Shown piece after piece: positions 10,753 to 10,757 of a DNA stretch of 10,757 bases (positions within the stretch are counted from its first letter, which is position 1; each line of letters opens with the position of its first letter). The notes below the pieces were generated by a model. The model ran no database searches. It worked only from the letters and a program-made list of their open reading frames with translations, and was not told where the DNA came from. A program made the translations under genes and the position numbers. Source of the DNA: JBEKOF01 sp050015895 (lineage in GTDB: Bacteria; Verrucomicrobiota; Verrucomicrobiia; Limisphaerales; Palsa-1400); assembly GCA_050015895.1 (NCBI GenBank), contig JBEKAN010000135.1, forward strand, positions 1-10,757. The letters are read 5' to 3'.

Positions 10753-10757
10753 CCGAA

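Overview
The window reads as chromosomal DNA of a GC-rich, Gram-negative-type bacterium, most likely a member of the Verrucomicrobiota (Pedosphaera/Limisphaerales-like). The clues are the very large secreted S8 protease ending in an Asn/Gly/Thr-rich C-terminal region of a kind I associate with this phylum, genes without clear Shine-Dalgarno sites, and intergenic DNA full of short tandem arrays and a REP-like hairpin. The phylum assignment is inference from family resemblance, not from a search.

Layout. (1) Bases 1-353 carry the 3' part of an IS1-like DDE transposase that runs off the left edge. (2) Bases 391-654 (minus strand) hold a small unrecognised, helix-rich ORF in DNA visibly more AT-rich than the rest. 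(3) Bases 655-1558 have no convincing gene; they hold a four-copy 10-bp array, an AT palindrome, a four-copy 6-bp array, two hairpins, a second 10-bp array and a candidate promoter. (4) Bases 1559-7096 encode one secreted subtilase of about 1845 aa with several C-terminal beta modules. Its signal peptide is only complete if translation begins at an ATT codon or across a one-base frameshift. (5) Bases 7097-7378 contain a small SRP RNA gene (ffs/scr) with a candidate promoter and its own terminator. (6) Bases 7379-10732 form a tight co-directional cluster: dnaX, ybaB/ebfC, recR and a YihX-like HAD phosphatase.

How the genes fit together. The order SRP RNA - dnaX - ebfC - recR matches the Bacillus subtilis scr-dnaX-yaaK-recR block: clamp loader, nucleoid-associated protein and recombinational repair protein, probably co-transcribed. 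The HAD gene overlaps the recR stop codon and is probably translationally coupled to it, but its function has no evident link to DNA metabolism. The protease is a separate export unit upstream, flanked on its left by an unstable, repeat-rich, IS-bordered stretch.

I saw no CRISPR array, defence island, tRNA or rRNA. I do not see a clearly new multi-gene system here. The items most worth following up are the start of the protease gene, the undescribed C-terminal module of the protease, the loss of the DnaX zinc cluster and the repeat cluster in the gene-free stretch.
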